DNA from: Nitrospirae bacterium CG1_02_44_142
GTDB taxonomy: Bacteria; Nitrospirota; Thermodesulfovibrionia; Thermodesulfovibrionales; UBA1546
Length of the DNA stretch: 11,546 nucleotides
NCBI GenBank assembly: GCA_001871685.1
Contig: MNVK01000067.1
Span: 1-11,546 of the forward strand
Direction: 5' to 3'
A program made the translations under genes and the position numbers. Of this stretch, positions 5,634 through 11,546 are shown piece after piece (within the stretch, counting starts at the first letter, position 1; the number at the start of each line of letters is the position of its first letter). A model generated the notes under the pieces. It saw nothing but the letters and a program-made list of their open reading frames with translations, was not told the origin of the DNA and did not search any database.

Positions 5634-6866
5634 ATGAAAAAGGAGTTTTTACTAATTATTTTCTGCATCATTGTTATTCTATTTTTAGAGGTCGATAGTA
5701 ACCTTTATCTTAAAGATACCCATGTTGATACAAATACCAGACAAAATTATAGAACTATAGACGATGCAGTACGAAAGGGAGAGACTCTTTTTGATATTTT
5801 CAAAAAACATAATCTTGATACAGGGATTCTTTTTGAGATGAAAGAGGCATGCGCGGATGTTTATAAATTGGGGGAGGTGCATCCCGGCCACAGATACAAA
5901 ATAGCGCTTGGTGATATGAATAGGATAATTTCATTTGACTATTGGGTAGATGACGATTCAGTTTTAAATATTACAAGGAATGAATCAGGATTCAGCGCTG
6001 AAAGGATAGCTGTTGAATATGAAAAAAGAATCCAGCACATAGGGGGACTTATAAAGGACAACCTGATATCTTCAATTGGAGAAGGCAGGGAAAACCTGAT
6101 GCTGGCTCTTAATCTGTCCGATATTTTTGCATGGGACATAGATTTTACAACAGACCTTAGAAATGACGACATGTTTAAGATTGTTGTGGAGGGCCTGTAT
6201 TTAAATGGGGAATTCAGGAAATACGGAGATATACTTTCTGCCGAATTTATAAATAACGGGGTGACATACAGTGCATACAAATTTGAATATAATGGAAAAG
6301 CTCATTATTACGGCGAAGACGGGAAATCGCTTAGAAAGGCTTTTCTGAAGGCGCCGCTTAGTTTCAGGCGTATAAGCTCACGTTTTTCCAAAGGAAGATT
6401 TCATCCTGTATTAAAGATATACAGGCCTCATCATGGGCTCGACTATGCAGCACCGGCCGGAACGCCTGTTTCAACTGTCGGCGATGGAACCGTCAAATTT
6501 ACCGGTTATAAAGGGCAGTACGGCAAGCTTGTAGTTATAAGGCATGCTAACGGCTGGAAGACATATTATGGACATCTATCCCGGATTAACAGAGGAATTA
6601 AAAAAGGGCTAAAGGTTGAACAGGGGCAGGTGATCGGATACGTCGGCGCAACAGGGCTTGCAACAGGCCCCCATCTTCATTATGAGATACGGATTAGTAA
6701 TAAACCTGTTAATCCGCTTGTTGTAAAATTACCGAGAGGTGAATCTATTCCTAAAACATTAATGGCTGAATTCAGACAATTCAAGAATCAAATGGACTCA
6801 CGTCTTGCGTCAATAACGCCTTCAACCTTTGCCTTTGGCAGAGGGACAAAATATGGTAACCTATAG
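5634..6866 (+). CDS. M23 (MepM-like) zinc peptidoglycan endopeptidase
   Basis: 410 residues from ATG 5634, chosen because GGAGG (5623-5627) lies 6 nt upstream; a TTG at 5619 would place the ribosome site inside the gene. The N-terminal hydrophobic stretch (residues 5-18) is a signal anchor. Residues ~35-100 form a LysM/OapA-like region (VRKGETLFDIFKKHNL), then an N-terminal domain typical of MepM/ShyA enzymes (~130-235). The LytM/M23 catalytic domain follows (~245-350), with HHGLDYAAP giving zinc ligands His266 and Asp270, YYGHL, and HLHYE giving His347/His349. All expected catalytic residues are present. The enzyme should cleave peptide cross-links in periplasmic peptidoglycan, allowing wall expansion. 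It sits 71 bp after the Pal-like gene with a hairpin between, and 31 bp before mscS. Confidence 0.9.
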   Translation: MKKEFLLIIFCIIVILFLEVDSNLYLKDTHVDTNTRQNYRTIDDAVRKGETLFDIFKKHNLDTGILFEMKEACADVYKLGEVHPGHRYKIALGDMNRIISFDYWVDDDSVLNITRNESGFSAERIAVEYEKRIQHIGGLIKDNLISSIGEGRENLMLALNLSDIFAWDIDFTTDLRNDDMFKIVVEGLYLNGEFRKYGDILSAEFINNGVTYSAYKFEYNGKAHYYGEDGKSLRKAFLKAPLSFRRISSRFSKGRFHPVLKIYRPHHGLDYAAPAGTPVSTVGDGTVKFTGYKGQYGKLVVIRHANGWKTYYGHLSRINRGIKKGLKVEQGQVIGYVGATGLATGPHLHYEIRISNKPVNPLVVKLPRGESIPKTLMAEFRQFKNQMDSRLASITPSTFAFGRGTKYGNL

Positions 6867-6897
6867 TGAATTCTAAATCTTTCCGTGAGGGGGACAG

Positions 6898-7941
6898 ATG
6901 GATATCAATATAAAAAGCGCTCTTATTCCTTCGGCAGTGGCATTAATGTCTGTTTTTGCGCTATTCATCATCAGAAGCATATCGTTTAAGCTTCTTCACA
7001 GGTGGGCTGAAAAGACAGAGACAAAACTGGATGATATAATAATAAAGGTATTTAAAACGCCCTCTATTTATTGGTGCGTTGCTATCGGGCTTTATATCGG
7101 CATTGCTGTCTCAGATATCTCCGAGAAATATGTCTTTTATTTGACCAAAATTATCCATATCATTGTGATATTCTCTATTACCATAGCATCGGCAAACCTC
7201 GCAGGGAAGGTCTTTAGAAATTACATACAGAAATCCTCGCTTCCTATTCCGACAACCGGGCTGGCATACGGAATATTAAAGGGCACGATACTAATCATAG
7301 GTCTATTAATAATCCTTTCTGTCCTCGGAATTTCAATAACGCCTCTCATAACAGCCCTCGGTGTCGGCGGCCTTGCAGTTGCCCTTGCGCTTCAGGACAC
7401 TCTTTCAAATCTTTTTGCGGGGATTCATATCTTAATGGAAAAATCTGTCAGAGTCGGAGATTTTATAAAACTTGAAACAGGGCAGGAAGGCTATGTTGAA
7501 GACATCACATGGAGAACCACGAGGGTAAGAATGCTTCCTAACAACACAGTCATAATCCCGAACAGCAAGCTTTCGCAGAGCATTGTAATAAATTATTATC
7601 TGCCTGAGAAACGAATGTCACTGTTAATTCCGATTGGTGTAAGCTATTCTTCTGATCCGGAAAAGGTTGAAAAAATACTCGTTGAGGAGGCGAAGAAGGC
7701 TGTAGGTGAAATCCCCGGACTATTGGGAGACCCCGAGCCTTTTGTAAGATTCATCCCCGGATTTGGAGAAAGCTCTCTTGATTTTACGCTTATATGTCAG
7801 GTTCAGGAATTTGTGGACCAGTATCTTGCGCAGCATGAATTGAGAAAGAGGATTTTTAAGAGATTTCGTGAAGAAGGCATAGAGATACCATTCCCGCACA
7901 GAACTGTCTATCTCAGAGAGGAAAAGGATTGGAATCGTTAG
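6898..7941 (+). CDS. mscS: MscS-family small-conductance mechanosensitive channel
   Basis: 347 residues, slightly longer than E. coli MscS. A GAGGGGGACAG ribosome site precedes the ATG. Hydrophobic segments lie near residues 10-30, 57-72, 83-103 and 122-144. The pore helix (~151-177) shows the Gly/Ala pattern ITALGVGGLAVALALQDTLS and then NLFAGIHILMEK. The beta domain follows (~181-235: VGDFIKLETGQEGYVEDI, WRTTRVRMLPNN, VIIPNSKL). The C-terminal alpha/beta part runs to IPFPHRTVYLREEKD. It is an inner-membrane channel that opens on membrane tension and releases solutes during hypo-osmotic shock, the counterpart to solute synthesis suggested elsewhere in the window. Its last 31 bases are repeated at 9216-9246, indicating a lost paralogue. 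Confidence 0.93.
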   Translation: MDINIKSALIPSAVALMSVFALFIIRSISFKLLHRWAEKTETKLDDIIIKVFKTPSIYWCVAIGLYIGIAVSDISEKYVFYLTKIIHIIVIFSITIASANLAGKVFRNYIQKSSLPIPTTGLAYGILKGTILIIGLLIILSVLGISITPLITALGVGGLAVALALQDTLSNLFAGIHILMEKSVRVGDFIKLETGQEGYVEDITWRTTRVRMLPNNTVIIPNSKLSQSIVINYYLPEKRMSLLIPIGVSYSSDPEKVEKILVEEAKKAVGEIPGLLGDPEPFVRFIPGFGESSLDFTLICQVQEFVDQYLAQHELRKRIFKRFREEGIEIPFPHRTVYLREEKDWNR

Positions 7942-7945
7942 CAAC

Positions 7946-7986
7946 ACCTTGATTTTCAAGGTTTGGAGATTCCCGATAAATCGGGA
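7946..7986. repeat. Two adjacent small inverted repeats after mscS
   Basis: ACCTTGA/TCAAGGT (7946-7952 with 7956-7962, 3-nt loop) is followed by TCCCGA/TCGGGA (7971-7976 with 7981-7986, 4-nt loop). They begin 4 nt after the mscS stop. Neither has a T-run, so read-through into the prohibitin gene is likely, with possible pausing or RNA-end protection. Confidence 0.45.
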
Positions 7987-8011
7987 CTCAAAATTGAAAG
8001 GAGGCAGCAAA

Positions 8012-8869
8012 ATGGATGAAAGAGATATTTACAGGGCTAAGGAGGCAATGCAGTCTGCAATGAAGAAAGGCCCTATGAGGCTGGCGCTGATTGTTGGAGC
8101 AATTCTGGTGTTTTTCCTATTTTTAAGTCCATGGGTTCAGATCGGGGCAGGCGAAAGAGGGATTGTCCTTAATTTTGGCGCTGTTCAGGAGAGTGTGCTT
8201 GGAGAAGGGCTGCATTTCAGGGTGCCTATGATGCAGAAGGTTGCCATAATGGATGTCAAGGTTCAGAAATCTTTGACAAATGCCGCTGCTTCATCGTCTG
8301 ACCTTCAGGAAGTGAGTTCAGAGGTTGCGCTTAACTATCATATAGTTCAGGATAAGGCAAATATTGTCTATCAGTCTATCGGCATACAATTTAAAGAGCG
8401 AATCATAGACCCCGCAGTGCAGGAGGTGGTAAAGGCTGTGACAGCCAAGTATACAGCGGAAGAGCTTATCACAAAGAGGCCGGCGGTAAGCGAGGCAATG
8501 AGGGCCAACCTTGCTGAAAGGCTCCTGGTGCACAACATAGCAGTTGATGCATTTTCTATCGTGGGTTTCAGCTTCTCCAAGATATTTATGGAAGCCATTG
8601 AGTCAAAGCAGACAGCAGAACAGCTCGCACTAAAGGCAAAAAGAGACCTCGATAGGATAAAGATAGAGGCAGAGCAGACGATTACAGCAGCCAGGGCAGA
8701 GGCAGAGTCCCTGAGGCTGCAGAGGGCAAATATTTCACCGGACCTTATAGAGCTTAGAAAGATAGAGGCCAATCTCAGGGCTATAGATAAATGGAATGGA
8801 ATTCTCCCGCAAGTTACCGGTGCCGGGGCTGTGCCATTTATTGGCGTAGGTGAGATACAGAAGAGATAA
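8012..8869 (+). CDS. Prohibitin / SPFH-domain membrane protein
   Basis: 285 residues from ATG 8012, fixed by AAAGGAGG (7997-8004) 7 nt upstream; an in-frame TTG at 7949 would place the hairpins and the ribosome site inside the gene. A single N-terminal membrane anchor (~22-40) is followed by the SPFH/PHB domain beginning GAGERGIVLNFGAV and GEGLHFRVPMMQKV, running to ~200. A charged Ala/Glu-rich coiled coil spans ~195-240 (KAKRDLDRIKIEAEQ, AARAEAESLRLQRA), and a hydrophobic tail ends VPFIGVGEIQKR. Prohibitins form large ring assemblies at the membrane, organising microdomains and often controlling FtsH-type proteases. No protease gene is adjacent. Its position 70 bp after mscS suggests a role in membrane integrity under stress, which is inference. 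Confidence 0.9.
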   Translation: MDERDIYRAKEAMQSAMKKGPMRLALIVGAILVFFLFLSPWVQIGAGERGIVLNFGAVQESVLGEGLHFRVPMMQKVAIMDVKVQKSLTNAAASSSDLQEVSSEVALNYHIVQDKANIVYQSIGIQFKERIIDPAVQEVVKAVTAKYTAEELITKRPAVSEAMRANLAERLLVHNIAVDAFSIVGFSFSKIFMEAIESKQTAEQLALKAKRDLDRIKIEAEQTITAARAEAESLRLQRANISPDLIELRKIEANLRAIDKWNGILPQVTGAGAVPFIGVGEIQKR

Positions 8870-8892
8870 CCGAGTAATCATAGAGGTATCCA

Positions 8893-9174
8893 TTGGTTAG
8901 GTATGTCTTACTGCTCATCATTGCAGGCATTGTAGGCGGCATTATAGCCATAAGAAAAGGGCGCAGCCCCATATGGTGGTTTATACTATGCGCCCTTTTC
9001 CCTTTGCTTATTATTGTTATTGCGGTGCTTCCACCTATCGTATCCAAAGGGTATACCAAAAAGTGCCCTTATTGTGCAGAGATTATTAAAGAAGACGCTA
9101 TAGTCTGCAAACATTGCGGCAAAGAGCAACCCATAGAGATGATTAGGGTGTCTAATATAAGGATTAAACCATGA
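8893..9174 (+). CDS. Small membrane protein with C-terminal zinc ribbon
   Basis: 93 residues from a TTG start at 8893, preceded by AGAGG (8882-8886); no in-frame ATG offers an alternative before the membrane segments. Two hydrophobic helices (~3-20 and 27-50) are separated by a basic turn, RKGRSP, and followed by a zinc knuckle pair, CPYC (Cys58, Cys61) and CKHCG (Cys72, Cys75), as in zinc-ribbon families seen on small bacterial membrane proteins. The ribbon is probably cytoplasmic and could bind a protein or nucleic acid partner; function unknown. It lies 23 bp after the prohibitin gene and probably ends its operon. A perfect 12-bp inverted repeat lies inside the coding sequence (8954-9000). 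Confidence 0.7.
   Translation: MVRYVLLLIIAGIVGGIIAIRKGRSPIWWFILCALFPLLIIVIAVLPPIVSKGYTKKCPYCAEIIKEDAIVCKHCGKEQPIEMIRVSNIRIKP
8954..9000. repeat. Perfect 12-bp inverted repeat inside a coding region
   Basis: GAAAAGGGCGCA (8954-8965) pairs with TGCGCCCTTTTC (8989-9000) across a 23-nt loop, within the small zinc-ribbon gene. It spans the end of helix 1, the turn and the start of helix 2. Its length is unusual for coding sequence by chance. Confidence 0.55.
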
Positions 9175-9200
9175 CATGCTTTACGATACTGGCCAAGAAG

Positions 9201-9224
9201 GATAAACAGTCCGGGCTGTTTATC
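9201..9224. terminator. Hairpin between convergent transcription units
   Basis: GATAAACAG (9201-9209) and CTGTTTATC (9216-9224) form a perfect 9-bp stem with a 6-nt loop, between the + strand stop at 9174 and the - strand stop at 9261. It could serve both directions, but neither side has a T-run, so efficiency is doubtful. It overlaps the mscS-like remnant. Confidence 0.45.
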
Positions 9225-9268
9225 TCAGGGAGGAAAAGGATTGGAAGAAGCAACCTGCTCTCAGGTGA
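9215..9268 (+). pseudogene. 3'-end remnant of a lost mscS paralogue
   Basis: Read in frame from 9215 the sequence gives AVYLREEKDWKKQPALR and a TGA at 9266-9268. This matches the C-terminus of the intact MscS (TVYLREEKDWNR). At DNA level 29 of 31 bases (9216-9246 against 7904-7934) are identical, and both differences are third-position synonymous changes. The upstream frame breaks at a TAA a few codons earlier and no other MscS sequence is found, so only the tail survives. Its stop overlaps the end of the convergent phosphatase gene (stop 9263-9261). Confidence 0.6.
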
Positions 9269-10121
9269 TATCTGATATCAGGTTTAAAACAACTCTGTTC
9301 CACCCCCCTGGCCCGATGCCTTCTGCCTTTATGAGTTTTGGAATGTTTATTTGTGAATCATAGCTTCCATCGTATTTCTGAACGATAACAGGATAGTCAA
9401 CCCGTTCCAACATGGGTATATCGTTCGGGCTGTCACCAATGGCAATAGTTCTAATTTTTTTAAATTGATTTTTGTATAAATCAGTGAGTATGGATACAAC
9501 AACTCCTTTATTGCTGCTGCCGAGGATGTGGTAGAATCTGCCCTGGGTAAATCTGAATCCCTTTGCATTAATCGATTTCAAAAGACTTGGCAGTTTATAA
9601 CCAGCCCCTTTATATATAAAAGGCTCATCAAAATCTCTCTCCTTTGCCATCTTTGCCTCGTCATGACTCATGTTGGCTATTCTCATAAGCTCTTTTGTTG
9701 TCATGTCTCCAAACCCTCTGATATCAAAGCCCTCTTGTTGCAATTCTTTTACAGCTTTTCTTAAGTCAGAATATTTTGCTCCGAGCCTGATGACATGGTA
9801 GTCATTTTCTTCTGAAAATTCCACCATCCCCCCTTTGCTAAAGGGGGGTGAGGGGGGATTATATGAATCTTGAACTTCGAAATTGAAGTAACCTTTTGGA
9901 ATAAATATCCCTCCGCCATTCTCAGAGATAAATGGATGGGAGTTATCGAGTTTTTTCCTGTAATACTCTACTTCATTTCTTGTCTTGCTGGAGCAGACAA
10001 TCAAGGGGATGCCTTTTTGTCTTAATATTCTAAGTGCCGGCAGTGCCTTCTCAAATGAATAATTGGAATAGTCCAGAAGCGTTCCATCGAGGTCTGTGAA
10101 GATTATAAGCTTTTCTCTCAT
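9261..10121 (-). CDS. HAD-IIB mannosyl/glucosyl-3-phosphoglycerate phosphatase-like enzyme
   Basis: 286 residues beginning MREKLIIFTDLDGTLLD: the nucleophile motif DxD (Asp10, Asp12) of HAD phosphatases. Motif II is IVCSSKTR (Ser44/45), followed by the cap-domain family signature HPFISENGGGIFIPKGYF. Later come GRFYHILGSSNKG with the motif III lysine, and motif IV AIGDSPNDIPML. This set is characteristic of the MpgP family, which removes phosphate from mannosyl- or glucosyl-3-phosphoglycerate to give the compatible solute. All catalytic residues are present. Residues ~88-99 (NPPSPPFSKGGM) are encoded by an inserted palindromic repeat in a loop before YHVIRLG. No clear ribosome site precedes the ATG; the 83-bp AT-rich gap to the kinase gene may hold its own promoter. 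The family's sugar specificity (Man or Glc) cannot be told from sequence. Confidence 0.87.
   Translation of the reverse strand: MREKLIIFTDLDGTLLDYSNYSFEKALPALRILRQKGIPLIVCSSKTRNEVEYYRKKLDNSHPFISENGGGIFIPKGYFNFEVQDSYNPPSPPFSKGGMVEFSEENDYHVIRLGAKYSDLRKAVKELQQEGFDIRGFGDMTTKELMRIANMSHDEAKMAKERDFDEPFIYKGAGYKLPSLLKSINAKGFRFTQGRFYHILGSSNKGVVVSILTDLYKNQFKKIRTIAIGDSPNDIPMLERVDYPVIVQKYDGSYDSQINIPKLIKAEGIGPGGWNRVVLNLISDIT
9826..9860. repeat. Palindromic G/C-tract element inserted in frame in the phosphatase gene
   Basis: CCCCCCTTT (9828-9836) and AAAGGGGGG (9840-9848) form a perfect 9-bp stem with a 3-nt loop, followed by a second G-run (9852-9857) that can pair with the same C-run. On the - strand it encodes NPPSPPFSKGG. 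A similar element lies in the kinase gene at 11247-11290. Confidence 0.85.
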
Positions 10122-10133
10122 TACATATAAAAT

Positions 10134-10171
10134 AACATAAATTTAGCCTAATCATTATTGGCTTTTATGTT
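10134..10171 (-). terminator. Possible weak terminator or leader hairpin in the AT-rich gap
   Basis: AACATAAA (10134-10141) pairs with TTTATGTT (10164-10171), and AGCC (10145-10148) with GGCT (10160-10163) beyond a 3-nt bulge. Read on the - strand it lies after the kinase stop and is followed by ATTTTATAT, so it may partly terminate kinase transcription, or it may sit in the leader of the phosphatase mRNA. Confidence 0.35.
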
Positions 10172-10204
10172 TTGTGATTAAAATAAATATATTATGAAAA
10201 TTTA

Positions 10205-11546
10205 TTATTTTATTAAAACTACTTGAATATCCATTACATTTGTTCCTGTTGGTCCGGTAACCAATAAGCCATTAATCTGCTTAAAAAGATTATAAGAATC
10301 ATTATCCTTCAAATAGGCTTCAGGGTCAAGACCAATCGTTTTTGCTTTTTTAACTGTTCCCCCATCCACGATTGCTCCTGCTGCATCTGTCGGGCCGTCT
10401 GTGCCGTCAGTACCGGCTGAAAGAAGCGTTATGCCATCGCTGCCCTCAATCTCCATAGCAAATGATAACGCAAGTTCCATATTCCTGCCACCGATTCCAT
10501 TCCCCCACACAGTTACAGTTGTCTCACCGCCGCTTATCAGACAAATCTTCTCATCACGCCTTACGCTTAACGCATCACGGGTTTTTATTGCAAGCCACTT
10601 TCCAGCTTCTCTCGCCTCACCTGCCAACTCTGACGATAATATCTCTGCATGAAAACCCATATCTTCTGCCTTTTCTTTCGCAGCATTGAGGGCTATTCTA
10701 TTACTGCCGATAATAATATTCTCCACGCTTTCAAATATTTTATTCCCTTCTTTTGGTGTTTCCGGGGTTAAGCCATTCTCACCTTTTTGCAAAATTACCA
10801 AAATTTTTTCTGGACATTTATCCATAAGCTTATATTTTTCTAAAACTCTTAAGGCATCATTATAAGTTGTTTCATCCGGGGATGTCGGTCCCGATGCGAT
10901 GACATCGAGTTTGTCTCCGATAACATCTGAAAGTATTAACGAGATTATTCTTGCAGGATATGCAATTTCAACAAGCCTTCCTCCTTTAACTTTCGAGATG
11001 TGCTTCCTTACTGTATTGAGCTCATTTATATCCGCTCCTGCCTTAAGTAGTAATTGGGTGATTTTTTGTTTCTCATCAAGAGAGACACCCTCGTATGGAG
11101 AGACGAGCAGAGCAGAGCCTCCTCCTGAGATAAGGCATACCACGAGGGTATTTTCATCTGCATCTCTCAGGAGTTTTATTATCTCCTCTGCCGCCTTTAA
11201 CCCGCTTTCATCCGGGATAGGATGCCCGGCTTCGTAGACTTCGAAAAATCCCCCTATCCCCCCTTTATCAAAAGGGGGCAAGGGGGGACTTGAGTAGTTA
11301 TGTGCACAGCGCCTGTATTTTGTAATAACAATTCCTGCATCAATTATATCCGCCAAATCGTCTTCCAGCGCCTTTACCATTGGAACCGCTGCCTTGCCGA
11401 AACCAACAACGATTAGCTTTTTAAAGTTGTTATCTTGATGAAATTGTCTGATTCTATCTGTATGAAGTTTTACTGACTCATAAGGGTCAACAGCTCGCAA
11501 TGAGGCGTAAAATATTTCAGCGGCTTTTAGCGTATGCTCGCTGTGT
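10205..11546 (-). CDS. Class II glycerate kinase (MOFRL/GckA-TtuD family), 5' end outside window
   Basis: The frame stays open to the window edge. A TTG at 11500 is not the start, since the codons before it (HTLKAAEIFYAS, then LRAVDPYESVK) read as the family's conserved N-terminal helix with no start codon, so the gene begins upstream of the window end. In - strand order: the N-terminal Rossmann part with VVGFGKAAVPM (~11410-11378), EAGHPIPDESG, the phosphate-binding SGGGSALL (~11130-11110), HISKVKGGRL, SDVIGDKLDVIASGPTSPD, and the MOFRL domain with SGGETTV and GTDGTDGPTDAAGAI (~10415-10370). Family members phosphorylate glycerate, usually to 2-phosphoglycerate. With the phosphatase downstream this suggests feeding the phosphoglycerate pool for solute synthesis or recycling glycerate. 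An in-frame repeat (SSPPLPPFDKGGIGG, 11247-11290) is inserted before EVYEAGHP. Confidence 0.9.
   Translation of the reverse strand, partial: HSEHTLKAAEIFYASLRAVDPYESVKLHTDRIRQFHQDNNFKKLIVVGFGKAAVPMVKALEDDLADIIDAGIVITKYRRCAHNYSSPPLPPFDKGGIGGFFEVYEAGHPIPDESGLKAAEEIIKLLRDADENTLVVCLISGGGSALLVSPYEGVSLDEKQKITQLLLKAGADINELNTVRKHISKVKGGRLVEIAYPARIISLILSDVIGDKLDVIASGPTSPDETTYNDALRVLEKYKLMDKCPEKILVILQKGENGLTPETPKEGNKIFESVENIIIGSNRIALNAAKEKAEDMGFHAEILSSELAGEAREAGKWLAIKTRDALSVRRDEKICLISGGETTVTVWGNGIGGRNMELALSFAMEIEGSDGITLLSAGTDGTDGPTDAAGAIVDGGTVKKAKTIGLDPEAYLKDNDSYNLFKQINGLLVTGPTGTNVMDIQVVLIK
11247..11290. repeat. Palindromic G/C-tract element inserted in frame in the kinase gene
   Basis: CCCCCTTT (11259-11266) and AAAGGGGG (11271-11278) form an 8-bp stem with a 4-nt loop, flanked by a further C-run (11250-11254) and G-run (11282-11287). 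On the - strand it encodes SPPLPPFDKGGIGG, the same reading as the element at 9826-9860 with small changes. Confidence 0.85.

Noticed and set aside
7949..8011. Upstream TTG start for the prohibitin gene
   Set aside because: It would place two hairpins and the AAAGGAGG ribosome site inside the coding sequence; ATG 8012 fits the family N-terminus.
9828..9857. G-quadruplex in the phosphatase gene
   Set aside because: The G-runs are better explained as arms of the palindromic repeat shared with the kinase gene; only two G-runs lie on one strand here.
1..11546. CRISPR array, insertion sequence or prophage
   Set aside because: No regularly spaced direct repeats, transposase, integrase or phage gene is seen; repeats present are single hairpin elements.

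Overview
The window looks like a chromosomal segment of a Gram-negative bacterium of moderate GC content. A Pal-type peptidoglycan-binding lipoprotein and a periplasmic M23 endopeptidase imply an outer membrane. The gene style (strong AAAGGAGG ribosome sites, PPxPPFxKGG-coding palindromic repeats, the sequence flavour of the channels) reminds me of uncultured Nitrospirota or Desulfobacterota, but that is recollection, not something the sequence proves. No rRNA, tRNA, CRISPR array or intact mobile element is visible.

Layout. Positions 1-1929 (+) hold the 3' part of a GT-A glycosyltransferase resembling glucosyl-3-phosphoglycerate/mannosylglycerate synthases, followed by a multi-pass protein of the MscS-associated 'TM helix' type. 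Positions 1930-2360 are the only long stretch without a large gene. It holds two very short + strand ORFs with good ribosome sites and a 48-codon zinc-ribbon gene on the - strand. Positions 2360-4345 encode a KefB/KefC-like K+/H+ antiporter with RCK (TrkA-N/TrkA-C) domains. Positions 4423-9174 (+) carry a well-formed promoter, an orphan secreted protein, a Pal-like lipoprotein, an M23 peptidase, an MscS channel, a prohibitin/SPFH protein and a small membrane zinc-ribbon protein. Positions 9261-11546 (-) converge on this block: a mannosyl/glucosyl-3-phosphoglycerate phosphatase-like HAD enzyme, with a class II glycerate kinase upstream of it whose 5' end lies outside the window.

How the genes fit together. 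The glycosyltransferase, the phosphatase and the glycerate kinase are the parts expected for making, or recycling the glycerate of, glucosylglycerate or mannosylglycerate, which are compatible solutes. Between them lie two mechanosensitive-channel-type proteins, a K+ efflux antiporter and envelope-maintenance proteins. The simplest reading is a turgor/osmotic-stress and envelope-integrity neighbourhood.

The region also shows decay and repeat insertion. The phosphatase and the kinase each carry an in-frame G/C-tract palindromic element encoding PPxPPFxKGG. A 31-nt copy of the mscS 3' end, with only synonymous differences, sits just before the convergent stop. Two similar 5'-end-like gene fragments (MFLxxGFxxCT) lie on either side of the antiporter.
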